64,000 nt of DNA from Mycobacterium decipiens (GTDB lineage: Bacteria > Actinomycetota > Actinomycetes > Mycobacteriales > Mycobacteriaceae): positions 372,001 through 436,000 of the forward strand of contig NZ_OY970459.1 of NCBI RefSeq assembly GCF_963853665.1, written 5' to 3'. Below, in pieces: positions 1-8,492 of the stretch (position 1 is its first letter; each line of letters starts with the position of its first letter). Under the pieces are notes generated by a model, which searched no databases, was not told the DNA's origin, and saw only the letters and a program-made list of their open reading frames with translations. The position numbers were made by a program, and so were the translations under genes.

Positions 1-937
1 GCTGTTCGTGTGGCCGCCGGCACGCTCGATCGCCCAGTTGCTGGAACGGCTGTCGGTGCTGATGTTGGTCGGCGGGATCCTGTTCCAGATCGTCACCGGT
101 GTGCTCAACATCCAGTACGACTACATCTTCGGGTTCAGCTTCTACACCGGCCACTATTTCGGGGCCTGGGTCTTTATCGCCGGTTTTCTGCTGCATATTG
201 CGGTCAAGATCCCACGGATGGTCACCGGGTTGCGGTCGGTGCCGATGCGAGAGGTGTTGCGCACCAACGTGGCCGACACTCGCCCGCAGCCGCGTGACCC
301 GGACGGCTTGGTAGCGGCCCACCCCGGTGAGCCGACGCTGAGCCGCCGCGGTGCCCTGGGATTGGTCGGTGCCGGTGTGCTGTTGATCGGCGTACTGACG
401 GTTGGGCAAACCCTCGGCGGTATCACCCGCCGGGCCGCGCTGCTGCTGCCACGGGGTCGCGTCGCCAGCCCGGGCGACTTCCCGATCAACAAGACCGCCG
501 CCGCCGCCGGGGTCAGACCGGCGGCCACCGGCCCGGGCTGGCGGTTGGTGCTGCGTGGCGGGCCTTCGGAGGTGGTGCTGGACCGTGCCGCGCTGGCCGG
601 CTTGCCGCAACACACCGCCCGGTTGCCCCTCGCCTGCGTCGAGGGGTGGTCGGCCGTCCGCACCTGGGGTGGCGTGCCGCTGGCCGAGTTGGCCCTGTTG
701 GCGGGTGTGCCGGCGGCGAGCTCGGCTCATGTCACGTCGCTGCAGCGTGGCGGGGCCTTCGGCGAGGCAAAGTTGGCGGCGAATCAGATCGCTGATCCCG
801 ATGCGCTGCTGGCGCTGCGGGTCGACGGGGCCGACCTGTCGTTGGACCACGGCTATCCCGCCCGGGTCATTGTTCCGGCCCTGCCCGGTGTGCACAACAC
901 CAAATGGGTCGCGGCCATCGAATTCCACAAGGGGTGA
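1..937 (+). CDS. Membrane molybdopterin-dependent oxidoreductase (Rv0218-like), 5' end missing
   Basis: The reading frame is open to the left edge, so the N-terminus lies outside the window. The visible part starts with two or three membrane helices of cytochrome b561 type. Histidines in YTGHYF and in FLLHIAVK could serve as haem ligands. A further hydrophobic segment (GALGLVGAGVLLIGVL) follows, then a sulfite-oxidase-type molybdopterin domain. That domain has the cofactor cysteine in LACVEGWS and ends with the family-typical NTKWVAAIEF. The likely role is a membrane-anchored redox enzyme; the substrate is unknown. The stop codon lies one base before the ATG of the next gene, so the two are probably cotranscribed. 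Confidence 0.8.
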   Translation, partial: LFVWPPARSIAQLLERLSVLMLVGGILFQIVTGVLNIQYDYIFGFSFYTGHYFGAWVFIAGFLLHIAVKIPRMVTGLRSVPMREVLRTNVADTRPQPRDPDGLVAAHPGEPTLSRRGALGLVGAGVLLIGVLTVGQTLGGITRRAALLLPRGRVASPGDFPINKTAAAAGVRPAATGPGWRLVLRGGPSEVVLDRAALAGLPQHTARLPLACVEGWSAVRTWGGVPLAELALLAGVPAASSAHVTSLQRGGAFGEAKLAANQIADPDALLALRVDGADLSLDHGYPARVIVPALPGVHNTKWVAAIEFHKG

Positions 938-938
938 A

Positions 939-1490
939 ATGCCCAGTATTCCAACGCTTTTCAAGGCTTCCTACGGGTCGGGTCCAATGCACCTGTTGGC
1001 GATGGTGTCCGGTTTCGCCCTGCTGGGCTACATCTTGGCCACCGTCAGGCCGTCGGAGCTGTGGAACCAGGGCACCTGGTGGCAGTCGATTGCCGTCTGG
1101 TTCGTGGCCGCGGTCGTCGCCCACGACCTGGTGCTGTTCCCGCTCTACGCGCTGGCCGACCGGATCCTGACCATGCGGGTCGGCCGGCGCGACGGCTCGG
1201 CGGCCCGCCGCCACCCAGAAGTACCGGCGCGAAACTACATTCGGATTCCAGCGCTGGCGGCCGGTTTGACGCTGGTGGTTTTTCTCCCCGGCATCATCAA
1301 GCAGGGTGCGCCGAAGTACCTGGAGGCGACCGGACAGACCCAGGACCCGTTTCTGGGCAGGTGGCTGCTGCTCACCGCGGTCCTGTTCGGGATCAGTGCG
1401 ATCGCCTACTCCATCCGCCTTGTCGTCGCGCGCAGGCGCGGCGGGGATGAACAGGGTGTTCACAGGGGTGGTGCCACCGACGAGGGGTAG
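939..1490 (+). CDS. Conserved integral membrane protein (Rv0219-like)
   Basis: This is a 183-residue protein with about four hydrophobic segments: LLAMVSGFALLGYIL, SIAVWFVAAVVAHDLVL, ALAAGLTLVVFLPGII and LLLTAVLFGISAIAYSI. A long open frame extends upstream, but the ATG at 939 sits directly after the stop of the molybdopterin oxidoreductase and gives the family's usual length (about 182). The start codon is therefore taken there. Tight coupling suggests a membrane partner of the upstream redox protein, but no catalytic motif is visible and the function is unknown. Confidence 0.8.
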   Translation: MPSIPTLFKASYGSGPMHLLAMVSGFALLGYILATVRPSELWNQGTWWQSIAVWFVAAVVAHDLVLFPLYALADRILTMRVGRRDGSAARRHPEVPARNYIRIPALAAGLTLVVFLPGIIKQGAPKYLEATGQTQDPFLGRWLLLTAVLFGISAIAYSIRLVVARRRGGDEQGVHRGGATDEG

Positions 1491-1499
1491 GCTCCCCCC

Positions 1500-2711
1500 A
1501 TGAGGCAGCGACGCATTACCGGGCCAACTAATGCACCCTGCATCAGATGGTTCCTTCGTGCTCGCCCTGCTGACTATTTGCTGGCCCTGAGCGTTGCGGG
1601 CGCTTCGTTACCGGTGGTAGGCAAGCACCTCGAGCCGCTCGGCGCCATTACCGCCCTCGGTGTCTGGGGAGCGCGGCAGGCGCCCGCGTTCGTGTCCGCG
1701 ACGGCAAGGGATTTGCTGCCGCTGGGCGTTGACGAGGATCGCCGTCAGGATCGTGCCAGCACGCAGGAGGTTTCCGTCGCGGCGTTGCGAGGCATCGTTT
1801 CGCCCGACGACCTTGCTGTCGAATGGCCGGCGCCCGAGCGCACACCGCCGGTGTGGGGAGCACTGCGTCACCGCCGGTACCTCCACCGCCGCCGCGTCCT
1901 GTATGGGGATGACCCGGCCCAGCTCCTCGACGTATGGCGCCGCAAAGATTTGCCTACCAAACCCGCACCGGTGTTGATCTTCGTCCCGGGCGGTGCCTGG
2001 GTGCACGGCAGCCGCACCATTCAGGGGCATGCGCTGCTGTCCCACCTAGCCGCGCAGGGGTGGGTGTGCCTATCGATTGACTACCGGGTCGCGCCGCACC
2101 ATCGTTGGCCACGCCACATCCTCGATGTCAAGACCGCTATCGCCTGGGCGCGGGCCAACGTCGACAGGTTCGGCGGTGACCGCAACTTCATTGCGGTGGC
2201 AGGTTGTTCGGCCGGCGGCCACTTGTCCGCGCTCGCCGGGCTCACCGCCAATGACCCCCAATACCAGGCCGGTCTGCCGGAGGGCTCCGACACCTCGGTC
2301 GACGCCGTGGTGGGGATCTACGGTCGCTACGACTGGGAGGACCGCTCCACTCCGGAACGTGTCCGGTTCGTCGATTTTCTGGAGCGGGTAGTGGTCAAGC
2401 GCACGATTGACCGTCACCCGGAAGTGTTCCGCGACGCGTCGCCGATCGCGCGGGTCCACAGGAATGCACCGCCGTTCCTGGTGATCCACGGCAGTCGTGA
2501 CAATGTCATCCCAGTTGAGCAGGCGCGGAGCTTCGTCGAGCGGTTACGCGCGGTCTCGCGCTCACAGGTTGGCTACGTGGAGCTGCCAGGTGCGGGCCAC
2601 GGCTTCGACCTGCTCGACGGCGCTCGCACCGGCCCGACGGCGCACGCGATCGCACTGTTCCTCAACCAGGTTCACCGGAGCCGGACACAGTTCGCGAAAG
2701 AGGTCATCTAA
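1500..2711 (+). CDS. lipC: Esterase/lipase LipC, alpha/beta hydrolase
   Basis: The 403-residue protein belongs to the hormone-sensitive-lipase-like alpha/beta hydrolases. The nucleophile elbow GCSAGG is at residues 235-240 (Ser237). The probable triad partners are Asp334 in HGSRDNVIP and His367 in GAGHGFD. The oxyanion loop is VPGGAW (162-167), a variant of the usual HGGG. In M. tuberculosis LipC is reported as a cell-surface esterase of short-chain esters. The length is identical to the H37Rv protein as I recall it. It precedes a triacylglycerol synthase homologue, which fits a lipid-turnover context. Confidence 0.92.
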   Translation: MRQRRITGPTNAPCIRWFLRARPADYLLALSVAGASLPVVGKHLEPLGAITALGVWGARQAPAFVSATARDLLPLGVDEDRRQDRASTQEVSVAALRGIVSPDDLAVEWPAPERTPPVWGALRHRRYLHRRRVLYGDDPAQLLDVWRRKDLPTKPAPVLIFVPGGAWVHGSRTIQGHALLSHLAAQGWVCLSIDYRVAPHHRWPRHILDVKTAIAWARANVDRFGGDRNFIAVAGCSAGGHLSALAGLTANDPQYQAGLPEGSDTSVDAVVGIYGRYDWEDRSTPERVRFVDFLERVVVKRTIDRHPEVFRDASPIARVHRNAPPFLVIHGSRDNVIPVEQARSFVERLRAVSRSQVGYVELPGAGHGFDLLDGARTGPTAHAIALFLNQVHRSRTQFAKEVI

Positions 2712-2754
2712 ACGCCGGCCAATTGTATGGTCGCCCTATGAGTAGGGGGCTGCG

Positions 2755-4164
2755 GTGAAACGGCTTAGCGGCTGGGACGCGGTACTGCTATACAGCGAGA
2801 CTCCGAACGTGCACATGCACACGCTCAAGATCGCCGTGATTGAGTTGGATTCGGACAGAGGTGAATTCGGTATCGATGCCTTCCGCGAGGTGATCGCCAG
2901 CCGGCTGCACAAGCTTGAGCCATTGGGCTACCAGCTGATCGATGTCCCGTTCAAGTTCCACCACCCGATGTGGCGGGAGCACTGCGAGGTCGATCTCGAC
3001 TATCACATCCGGCCCTGGCAGTTGCGTGCCCCGGGCGGTCGGCGCGAACTCGACGAGGCGGTCGGACAGATCGCCAGCACCCCGCTGGACCGCGACCACC
3101 CGCTGTGGGAGATGTATCTCGTTGAGGGACTTGCCAACCACCGGATCGCGGTGGTGGCCAAGATTCACCACGCGCTCGCCGACGGCGTCGCCTCGGCAAA
3201 CCTGATGGCCCGTGGGATGGACCTGGTGCCGGGACCCGAGGGTGGCCTATATGTGCGCGATCCGGCGCCTACCAACCGGCAACTGGTGTCCACGGCGTTC
3301 GCGGACCACCTACGTCACATCGGACGGATCCCCGCGACGATCCGCTATACCGCGCAGGGTCTGGGTCGGGTGCGGCGTAGCTCGCGCAAACTCTCACCGG
3401 AATTGACCATGCCGTTTACTCCGCCGCCGACCTTCATGAATCACCGGCTCACTCCGGAGCGCAGGTTCGCCACCGCCACGTTGGCGCTGGTCGATGTGAA
3501 GGAGACGGGCAAGAAGCTGGGCGCGACGATCAACGACATGGTGCTGGCCATATCGGCCGGAGCGCTGCGTACTTTGCTGCTGCGCTATGACGGCAGGGCC
3601 GAGCCGCTGCTGGCCTCGGTTCCGGTGAGTTACGACTTCTCGCCGGAGCGGATCTCCGGGAACCATTTCACCGGAATGATGGTGGCGCTGCCCACCGACT
3701 CGGACGACCCGCTGGAAAGGGTGCGGTGCTGTCACGAAAACGCGGTCTCCGCCAAGGAGAGCCACCAGCTGTTGGGACCGGAGTTGATCAGCCGCTGGGC
3801 GGCATACTTTCCGCCGGCGGGTGCGGAAGCCCTTTTTCGGTGGTTGTCCAGCCGCGATGGACAGAACAAGGTCCTCAACTTGAATATCTCGAATGTTCCC
3901 GGTCCGCGCGAACGCGGCCGGGTGGGCGGCGCGCTGGTCACCGAAATCTATTCGGTGGGGCCGTTGACCGCGGGTAGCGGTCTGAATATCACCGTGTGGA
4001 GCTATGTCGATCAGCTCAATATCTCGGTGCTAACCGATGGTTCGACGGTCAAGGACCCGCATGAAGTGACCGAGGGGATGATCGCCGACTTCATCGACAT
4101 ACGCCGCGCTGCTGGGCTTTCCGAGGACCTGACGGTCATCCAGACCGCGATGGCGCAGGCATGA
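2755..4164 (+). CDS. Wax ester synthase/diacylglycerol acyltransferase (Rv0221-like)
   Basis: This 469-residue protein of the WS/DGAT family esterifies diacylglycerol or fatty alcohol with acyl-CoA to form storage lipid. The catalytic motif HHALADG is at residues 138-144. The family's N-terminus (LSGWDAVLLYSE) and the C-terminal NISNVPGPRE block are present. The start is a GTG at 2755, chosen because it yields the canonical N-terminus. It lies 43 bp after lipC and 22 bp before echA1, so the three may form one transcript. Confidence 0.92.
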   Translation: MKRLSGWDAVLLYSETPNVHMHTLKIAVIELDSDRGEFGIDAFREVIASRLHKLEPLGYQLIDVPFKFHHPMWREHCEVDLDYHIRPWQLRAPGGRRELDEAVGQIASTPLDRDHPLWEMYLVEGLANHRIAVVAKIHHALADGVASANLMARGMDLVPGPEGGLYVRDPAPTNRQLVSTAFADHLRHIGRIPATIRYTAQGLGRVRRSSRKLSPELTMPFTPPPTFMNHRLTPERRFATATLALVDVKETGKKLGATINDMVLAISAGALRTLLLRYDGRAEPLLASVPVSYDFSPERISGNHFTGMMVALPTDSDDPLERVRCCHENAVSAKESHQLLGPELISRWAAYFPPAGAEALFRWLSSRDGQNKVLNLNISNVPGPRERGRVGGALVTEIYSVGPLTAGSGLNITVWSYVDQLNISVLTDGSTVKDPHEVTEGMIADFIDIRRAAGLSEDLTVIQTAMAQA

Positions 4165-4186
4165 CACGAAGGAGAATCGCGGGACA

Positions 4187-4978
4187 ATGAATGCGGCAAG
4201 TGCAGCAGCGCCCAACAGCGAACCCGAGGTCCGAGTCGAACAGCGGGATCGGATTCTGATCATCACGATCAACCGCCCGAAGGCCAAGAACGCGGTCAAC
4301 GCCGCGGTCAGCCGCGGCTTGGCCGATGCGATGGATCGGCTGGACGGCGACGCCGGCCTTTCGGTGGCGATTCTGACCGGCGCGGGCGGTTCGTTCTGCG
4401 CGGGTATGGATCTCAAGGCGTTCGCCCGGGGCGAGAACGTCGTCGTCGAGGGCCGCGGCCTCGGCTTTACCGAATGTCCGCCGGCCAAGCCGCTCATCGC
4501 GGCGGTGGAGGGCTACGCGTTGGCCGGCGGTACGGAGCTGGCTCTGGCTACCGACCTGATCGTGGCGGCCAGGGACTCGGCGTTCGGGATTCCCGAAGTC
4601 AAACGGGGTCTGGTTGCCGGTGGTGGCGGATTGCTGCGGCTGCCGGAGCGCATCCCGTATGCGATCGCGATGGAGCTGGCGTTGACGGGTGACAACCTAC
4701 CGGCCGAACGCGCGCACGAGTTGGGGCTCGTCAACGTCTTGGCGGAGCCGGGAACCGCACTCGATGCGGCGATTGCGTTGGCGGAGAAGATCACCGCCAA
4801 CGGGCCGCTCGCGGTCGCGGCCACCAAGCGGATTATCACCGAGTCGCGCGGCTGGAGCGCCGACACCATGTTTGCCGAGCAGATGAAGATCCTGTTGCCG
4901 GTGTTCACCTCCAACGACGCGAAGGAGGGCGCCATCGCGTTCGCCGAGAAGCGTCCGCCCCGTTGGACGGGGACCTGA
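4187..4978 (+). CDS. echA1: Enoyl-CoA hydratase/isomerase EchA1
   Basis: This is a 263-residue crotonase. The oxyanion-hole segments are GSFCAGMDLKAF and the GYALAGGTELALATDL block, and the substrate-pocket segment is FGIPEVKRGLVAGGGG. It presumably hydrates enoyl-CoA intermediates of fatty-acid breakdown. An ATG with an upstream AAGGAG (cacgaaggagaatcg) sets the start. In H37Rv the next gene is the aldehyde dehydrogenase Rv0223c; here about 8 kb of other sequence intervenes. Confidence 0.92.
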   Translation: MNAASAAAPNSEPEVRVEQRDRILIITINRPKAKNAVNAAVSRGLADAMDRLDGDAGLSVAILTGAGGSFCAGMDLKAFARGENVVVEGRGLGFTECPPAKPLIAAVEGYALAGGTELALATDLIVAARDSAFGIPEVKRGLVAGGGGLLRLPERIPYAIAMELALTGDNLPAERAHELGLVNVLAEPGTALDAAIALAEKITANGPLAVAATKRIITESRGWSADTMFAEQMKILLPVFTSNDAKEGAIAFAEKRPPRWTGT

Positions 4979-5283
4979 CCAAACCCGACGGGCCCCGACT
5001 CGTCGTCGGTGTGGGGTGGGGCGGGCCCGGGGTAGGTCTGGTGCTGGGCTCGCGCGGCGGTGCGGGTGGTCGTGCGAGCGGTGTGGTTGTGGCGGCGTTG
5101 GGTGGCGATGCGGTGGGCGCGGTCTTGGGTGCGGGTGCGGCGGCGCCGGGGCATCATGGCGGACGCATACGACCGCACCGTTCCCGGTGAGCGCTCGACC
5201 GGATCCACTACCACGAAACCGCCATCGAGAACAGTCCACGACTCCAGCCCACCATCGGGGGCCAGCACCCGCTGCACCCGCAT
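4979..5283 (-). pseudogene. Mobile-element debris: integrase N-terminus fused to 13E12-type HNH tail
   Basis: Reading the minus strand from an ATG at 5283, the first residues (MRVQRVLAPDG, ESWTVLDG, then ERSPGTVRSYA) look like the N-terminus of a tyrosine recombinase of the kind carried by actinobacterial transposons. It appears to have an internal gap between VDPV and ERSP. Near 5160-5172 the frame passes into MMPRRRRTRTQDRAHRI and a His/Arg-rich stretch ending DDE. That resembles the C-terminal tail of REP13E12 (DUF222/HNH) proteins. Neither part is complete and the frame runs without a stop into antisense echA1. I read it as a remnant of nested insertions; both family calls are from memory of motifs. 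Confidence 0.5.
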
Positions 5284-5722
5284 ACCACCCTCCCCCTCGC
5301 CGAACGCCACAAGCCCTGCTAGCGACGGTAACGATGGTCACCGACAACCCCAATCGCGCGGAATACCAAGCGGAACCGGTCCAATCCGCAACCGCGATAC
5401 GGCCGAGCATCGAATCCTGAGGGCCATAATTGGACCGCCAAACACCCATGACCCGTCCCGGAAGCCACTGCACTACGAGCAATCGCGAGGTCTGTAGATC
5501 GGGTTTTCGTGGTGCGAGTTGCTGCATTCAAGCATCACAGCGGGAGGGTCGCTGCCAACCCAAAGGGAGTAGTCGCGCTATTCGACGGATCGGACCCGTC
5601 GGACTCGGGTCGCAAATCGTGGTGCCGCAACCCCCTAACTTAGGGTGGGTCGTTTAGCTCAGGGGTCAGCCGAGTGATACCCGGCGCGGATCTCGTGCCG
5701 GTGGTCCTAATATGCTCCCGAA
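5284..5722. other. Gene-free stretch at the left end of the accessory island
   Basis: About 440 bp lie between the recombinase relic and the hypothetical gene at 5723. The sequence is less GC-biased than its surroundings. Short open frames occur on both strands, but none has a recognisable domain, a ribosome binding site or convincing codon bias. It probably carries the promoter of the gene at 5723, but I cannot identify one with confidence. Confidence 0.5.
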
Positions 5723-6358
5723 ATGGGCCTTTCCCTCTACACGCACTATCTTGCCGAGACGCTCGAAACCGACCCCGAACTAGCGGAGTGGTTTCGGCGA
5801 GACCTCGGCTTGGTGAACCAGATGCTCGTCGCGAAGGAGCTTCCCGCACACCATGAACCCTCCACCTATGGCACAACCAAGCGCAGGCACGTATCCGATT
5901 TCCCCTATTCCTTCTTGCACTACCTCCGGCGTGCTTTCGCGCTCTTGCATGAAGATGAGCCGCTAACGCCCCTCGCCGACGGCGAAAGACCGTCCGAGGA
6001 TCCCGCCGTTGACAACGCGTCGGCGATGATGGACTCGCACCTACTGTGTCATTCGGACGCCGAAGGCTTCTACGTGCCTGTCGATTTCGATGACATCCTC
6101 TTTGATACCGAGGAGCGCGGCCTGCCAGGCGGCATCCTCGGCTCGTCACAGGGGCTGATGCGCGAGCTCATCAAGACTGCGCCGGCTCTCGGCATCGCGC
6201 TCGATGGCGGCGTCCTCTCAGATACGGAAGCCGCCCGTCTCTATGCCGAAGGCGAAGACGAGTCGACACCGTTCTGGCGCGAAAAGCTCGTATGGCTGGC
6301 GCTCTACGAGAACGCGCGCGTCTCGATCGACGACAAAACCCTCTTGGTATTCGCCTAG
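5723..6358 (+). CDS. Conserved hypothetical protein, possibly acquired
   Basis: The 211-residue soluble protein has no signal peptide or membrane segment. It contains conserved-looking blocks: FPYSFLHYLRRAF, SHLLCHSDAEGFYVPVDF, GGILGSSQ and REKLVWLALYENARVS. I recall similar proteins of unassigned function in diverse bacteria, including predicted immunity-like proteins, but I cannot name the family. Codon use is visibly less GC-rich at third positions than in the flanking mycobacterial genes. It stands alone next to mobile-element debris, so horizontal transfer is plausible. The ATG at 5723 has no strong Shine-Dalgarno sequence. Confidence 0.7.
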   Translation: MGLSLYTHYLAETLETDPELAEWFRRDLGLVNQMLVAKELPAHHEPSTYGTTKRRHVSDFPYSFLHYLRRAFALLHEDEPLTPLADGERPSEDPAVDNASAMMDSHLLCHSDAEGFYVPVDFDDILFDTEERGLPGGILGSSQGLMRELIKTAPALGIALDGGVLSDTEAARLYAEGEDESTPFWREKLVWLALYENARVSIDDKTLLVFA

Positions 6359-6637
6359 TTTAGTTATCGGGCATGCCGCTTATCCTCGGCGGCGCTCCAA
6401 GAATCGCCTTCTTCACGCCTCGTTATAGACACCCCAGGTATCACGCGAGGATAGATCCTCAGCTGAGCAGATCGCACTCGTCTGCTACACCGCAGACACG
6501 TTCAGCGCCGCCCTGGTGAACATGCTTTCGATCATGCCAAGCACGCCCGACATGGACGGTGGGTCAGGTTGAGGCTCGCGGGCCGAGTTACACTATGACC
6601 TAGATTTGTAAAGGGGCGGGATCCAGAGGGATCGAGG
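6359..6637. other. Intergenic region upstream of the acyl-CoA ligase
   Basis: No coding sequence is supported in these 279 bp. The right end is AT-richer (ttacactatgacctagat) and may hold the ligase promoter; a GGATCGAGG sequence directly precedes the ATG at 6638. Confidence 0.4.
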
Positions 6638-8149
6638 ATGAGCATTTCGTTGCTTCTCGAGATGGCTGTGTCGAGCAATCCCGACCGTACGGCCCTCGTC
6701 TGTGCGGATGCCTCCGGTGACTTGCGGTGGACGACTCAGCAGCTCAGCGACCTCGCCGACGGCGGCGCGGGTGTCATCGCGGGATCGAATGCAGGGCACG
6801 TCGCCTACGTCGGCACGGGCGGTGGGATGCTGCCGCTGTTGATCTTCGCCGCGGCACGCGCCGGGTTGGCCCTCACCCCAATCAATTACCGGCTGTCCGC
6901 CGAGGGGATGCAGGCCCTACTCCGGCGGCTGCCCGAACCGCTGGTAGTCGTCGACAAGCGCTACCAGGAGATGCTCGGAGATGCCTCCGACCGGCTGATG
7001 GCCTCCGCCGAGTTCTTGGCCGCCGCGGGCAGCACCGAAGCCGTGACCGGGTTTCCCGACCCGGATGCCGCAGCGATTGTGCTGTTCACTTCGGGCACCA
7101 CGGCGCAGCCCAAGGCCGTCGAACTCTCGCACCACAACCTGACCAGCTATGTCACCGGCACCGTCGAGTTCGGGTCGGCCGGCACCGATGACGCCGCCTT
7201 GATCTGTGTGCCGCCCTATCACATCGCCGGGGTCGGAGCCGCGCTGTCGAATCTGTACGCCGGGCGCAAAATGGTCTATCTGCCGAACTTCGACGCCCAC
7301 GAGTGGGTCCGGCTGGCCAACGCGGAGCGGGTCACCACGGCGACGGTGGTGCCAACCATGCTGGACCGGATCGTCGCCGTGCTGGCGGAGGGCCAGCATG
7401 ATCTGCCGGCGCTGCGCAACCTGGCCTATGGCGGTTCGAAGGTCGGTTTGCCGCTGATCCGCCGGGCGCTCGACCTGTTGCCGAAGGTGGGCTTCGTCAA
7501 CGCCTACGGCCTGACCGAGACCAGCTCGACGATCGCGGTGCTGACCCCCGAGGACCACCGCGCGGCGCAGGTTGCGCGCGATGCCGCCGTCGCCAGGCGG
7601 CTGGGGTCGGTCGGCCGGGCGGTGCCGGGCATCGAGCTACAGATTCGCGACGACGATGGCACCGTGCTGGGGCCGGGCGGCAGCGGTGAGTTGTTCGTGC
7701 GGGGCGAACAGGTATCCGGCCGCTACACCGGGATCGGCTCGGTGCTCGACGAGAACGGTTGGTTCGGCACCAAGGACATCGCTACCCTCGACGAGGAGGG
7801 CTACCTATTTATCGCGGGACGTAGTGACGACACCATCATTCGAGGCGGTGAGAATATCGCGCCCACCGAGCTGGAGGACGTGCTGATCGAGCACCCGCAC
7901 GTGCGCGAGGTCGCGGTGGTCGGTGTCGACGACGCGCAGTGGGGCCAGGCGATCGTGGCCGTGGTAGTGCCGTCGGCCGGCGCCGATCCCGACCCAGAGG
8001 AACTGCGCGAGCATGTCCGCAGGAATCTGCGCGGGTCACGTACCCCGGACCGGGTAGTGTTCCGCGATGAGCTGCCAACCACCGCCACCGGCAAGTTACT
8101 TCGCCGGGAGCTCATCGAGGACCTAGCGACGGAGCGACGAAATGATTAA
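6638..8149 (+). CDS. Fatty-acid/carboxylate-CoA ligase (AMP-forming, FadD-like)
   Basis: This is a 503-residue member of the ANL superfamily that activates a carboxylic acid through an acyl-adenylate to its CoA thioester. The phosphate-binding motif TSGTTAQPK is at residues 151-159, followed by YGLTETSS and the hinge block GWFGTKDIATLDEEGY. RGGENIAPTELE and the C-terminal PTTATGKLLR (catalytic Lys486) complete the family pattern. The ATG lies just after a GATCGAGG ribosome-binding sequence. The gene overlaps the next by 8 bp and heads a short operon with a reductase. The exact substrate is unknown; with a neighbouring P450, reductase and crotonase it may be a sterol-, terpenoid- or branched-chain-derived acid. 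Confidence 0.88.
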   Translation: MSISLLLEMAVSSNPDRTALVCADASGDLRWTTQQLSDLADGGAGVIAGSNAGHVAYVGTGGGMLPLLIFAAARAGLALTPINYRLSAEGMQALLRRLPEPLVVVDKRYQEMLGDASDRLMASAEFLAAAGSTEAVTGFPDPDAAAIVLFTSGTTAQPKAVELSHHNLTSYVTGTVEFGSAGTDDAALICVPPYHIAGVGAALSNLYAGRKMVYLPNFDAHEWVRLANAERVTTATVVPTMLDRIVAVLAEGQHDLPALRNLAYGGSKVGLPLIRRALDLLPKVGFVNAYGLTETSSTIAVLTPEDHRAAQVARDAAVARRLGSVGRAVPGIELQIRDDDGTVLGPGGSGELFVRGEQVSGRYTGIGSVLDENGWFGTKDIATLDEEGYLFIAGRSDDTIIRGGENIAPTELEDVLIEHPHVREVAVVGVDDAQWGQAIVAVVVPSAGADPDPEELREHVRRNLRGSRTPDRVVFRDELPTTATGKLLRRELIEDLATERRND

Positions 8150-8438
8150 GAACGGAACCCGTCTCACCAGTCAGGTGTGCGACACCCAGGTCATCGTCGT
8201 GAGAAGCGCTGACAGCCTTGATGATCTGCGCTGCGGTGGCGCACCGATGGTGACGATTGGCGCGCAGCGCTCGGGCGAACTGGACCCGGGCTTTGCCGAC
8301 GGCAGCGTGATGGGCAAGCGCTACGTCGACGAAACCGGTGCCGAGGTGTTGGTGACCAAGCCGGGCGCGGGGACGCTGAGCGTCGGCAGATCCCCACTGC
8401 AACTCAAAGAGGTCAAGCCGCTACCGGCCAGCGACTAG
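8142..8438 (+). CDS. Small conserved hypothetical protein coupled to the acyl-CoA ligase
   Basis: The 98-residue protein has no membrane segment. Two cysteines occur early (QVCDTQ and LRCGGAP). A glycine/valine-rich centre follows (GKRYVDETGAEVLVTKPGAG), and the end is lysine/proline-rich. Its ATG lies inside the last codons of the upstream ligase (8-bp overlap), which indicates translational coupling and a shared pathway. I believe such small ORFs follow FadD genes in other actinobacteria, but I do not know the family or function. Confidence 0.7.
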   Translation: MIKNGTRLTSQVCDTQVIVVRSADSLDDLRCGGAPMVTIGAQRSGELDPGFADGSVMGKRYVDETGAEVLVTKPGAGTLSVGRSPLQLKEVKPLPASD

Positions 8439-8492
8439 GCCCTTCAGGACTGGATGCAGGACCCTACCGAAGTCGGACGAGGGGAGTTTGCG

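Noticed and set aside
4697..5527. 276-codon minus-strand frame overlapping echA1 and the debris region
   Set aside because: Its middle is Arg/Pro/His repeats from GC-rich DNA in a different frame from the recombinase-like residues; no domain seen.
5648..5690. tRNA-like sequence (gtcgtttagctcagggg)
   Set aside because: It resembles a D-arm, but no anticodon stem, T-arm (GGTTCGAATC) or acceptor pairing follows.
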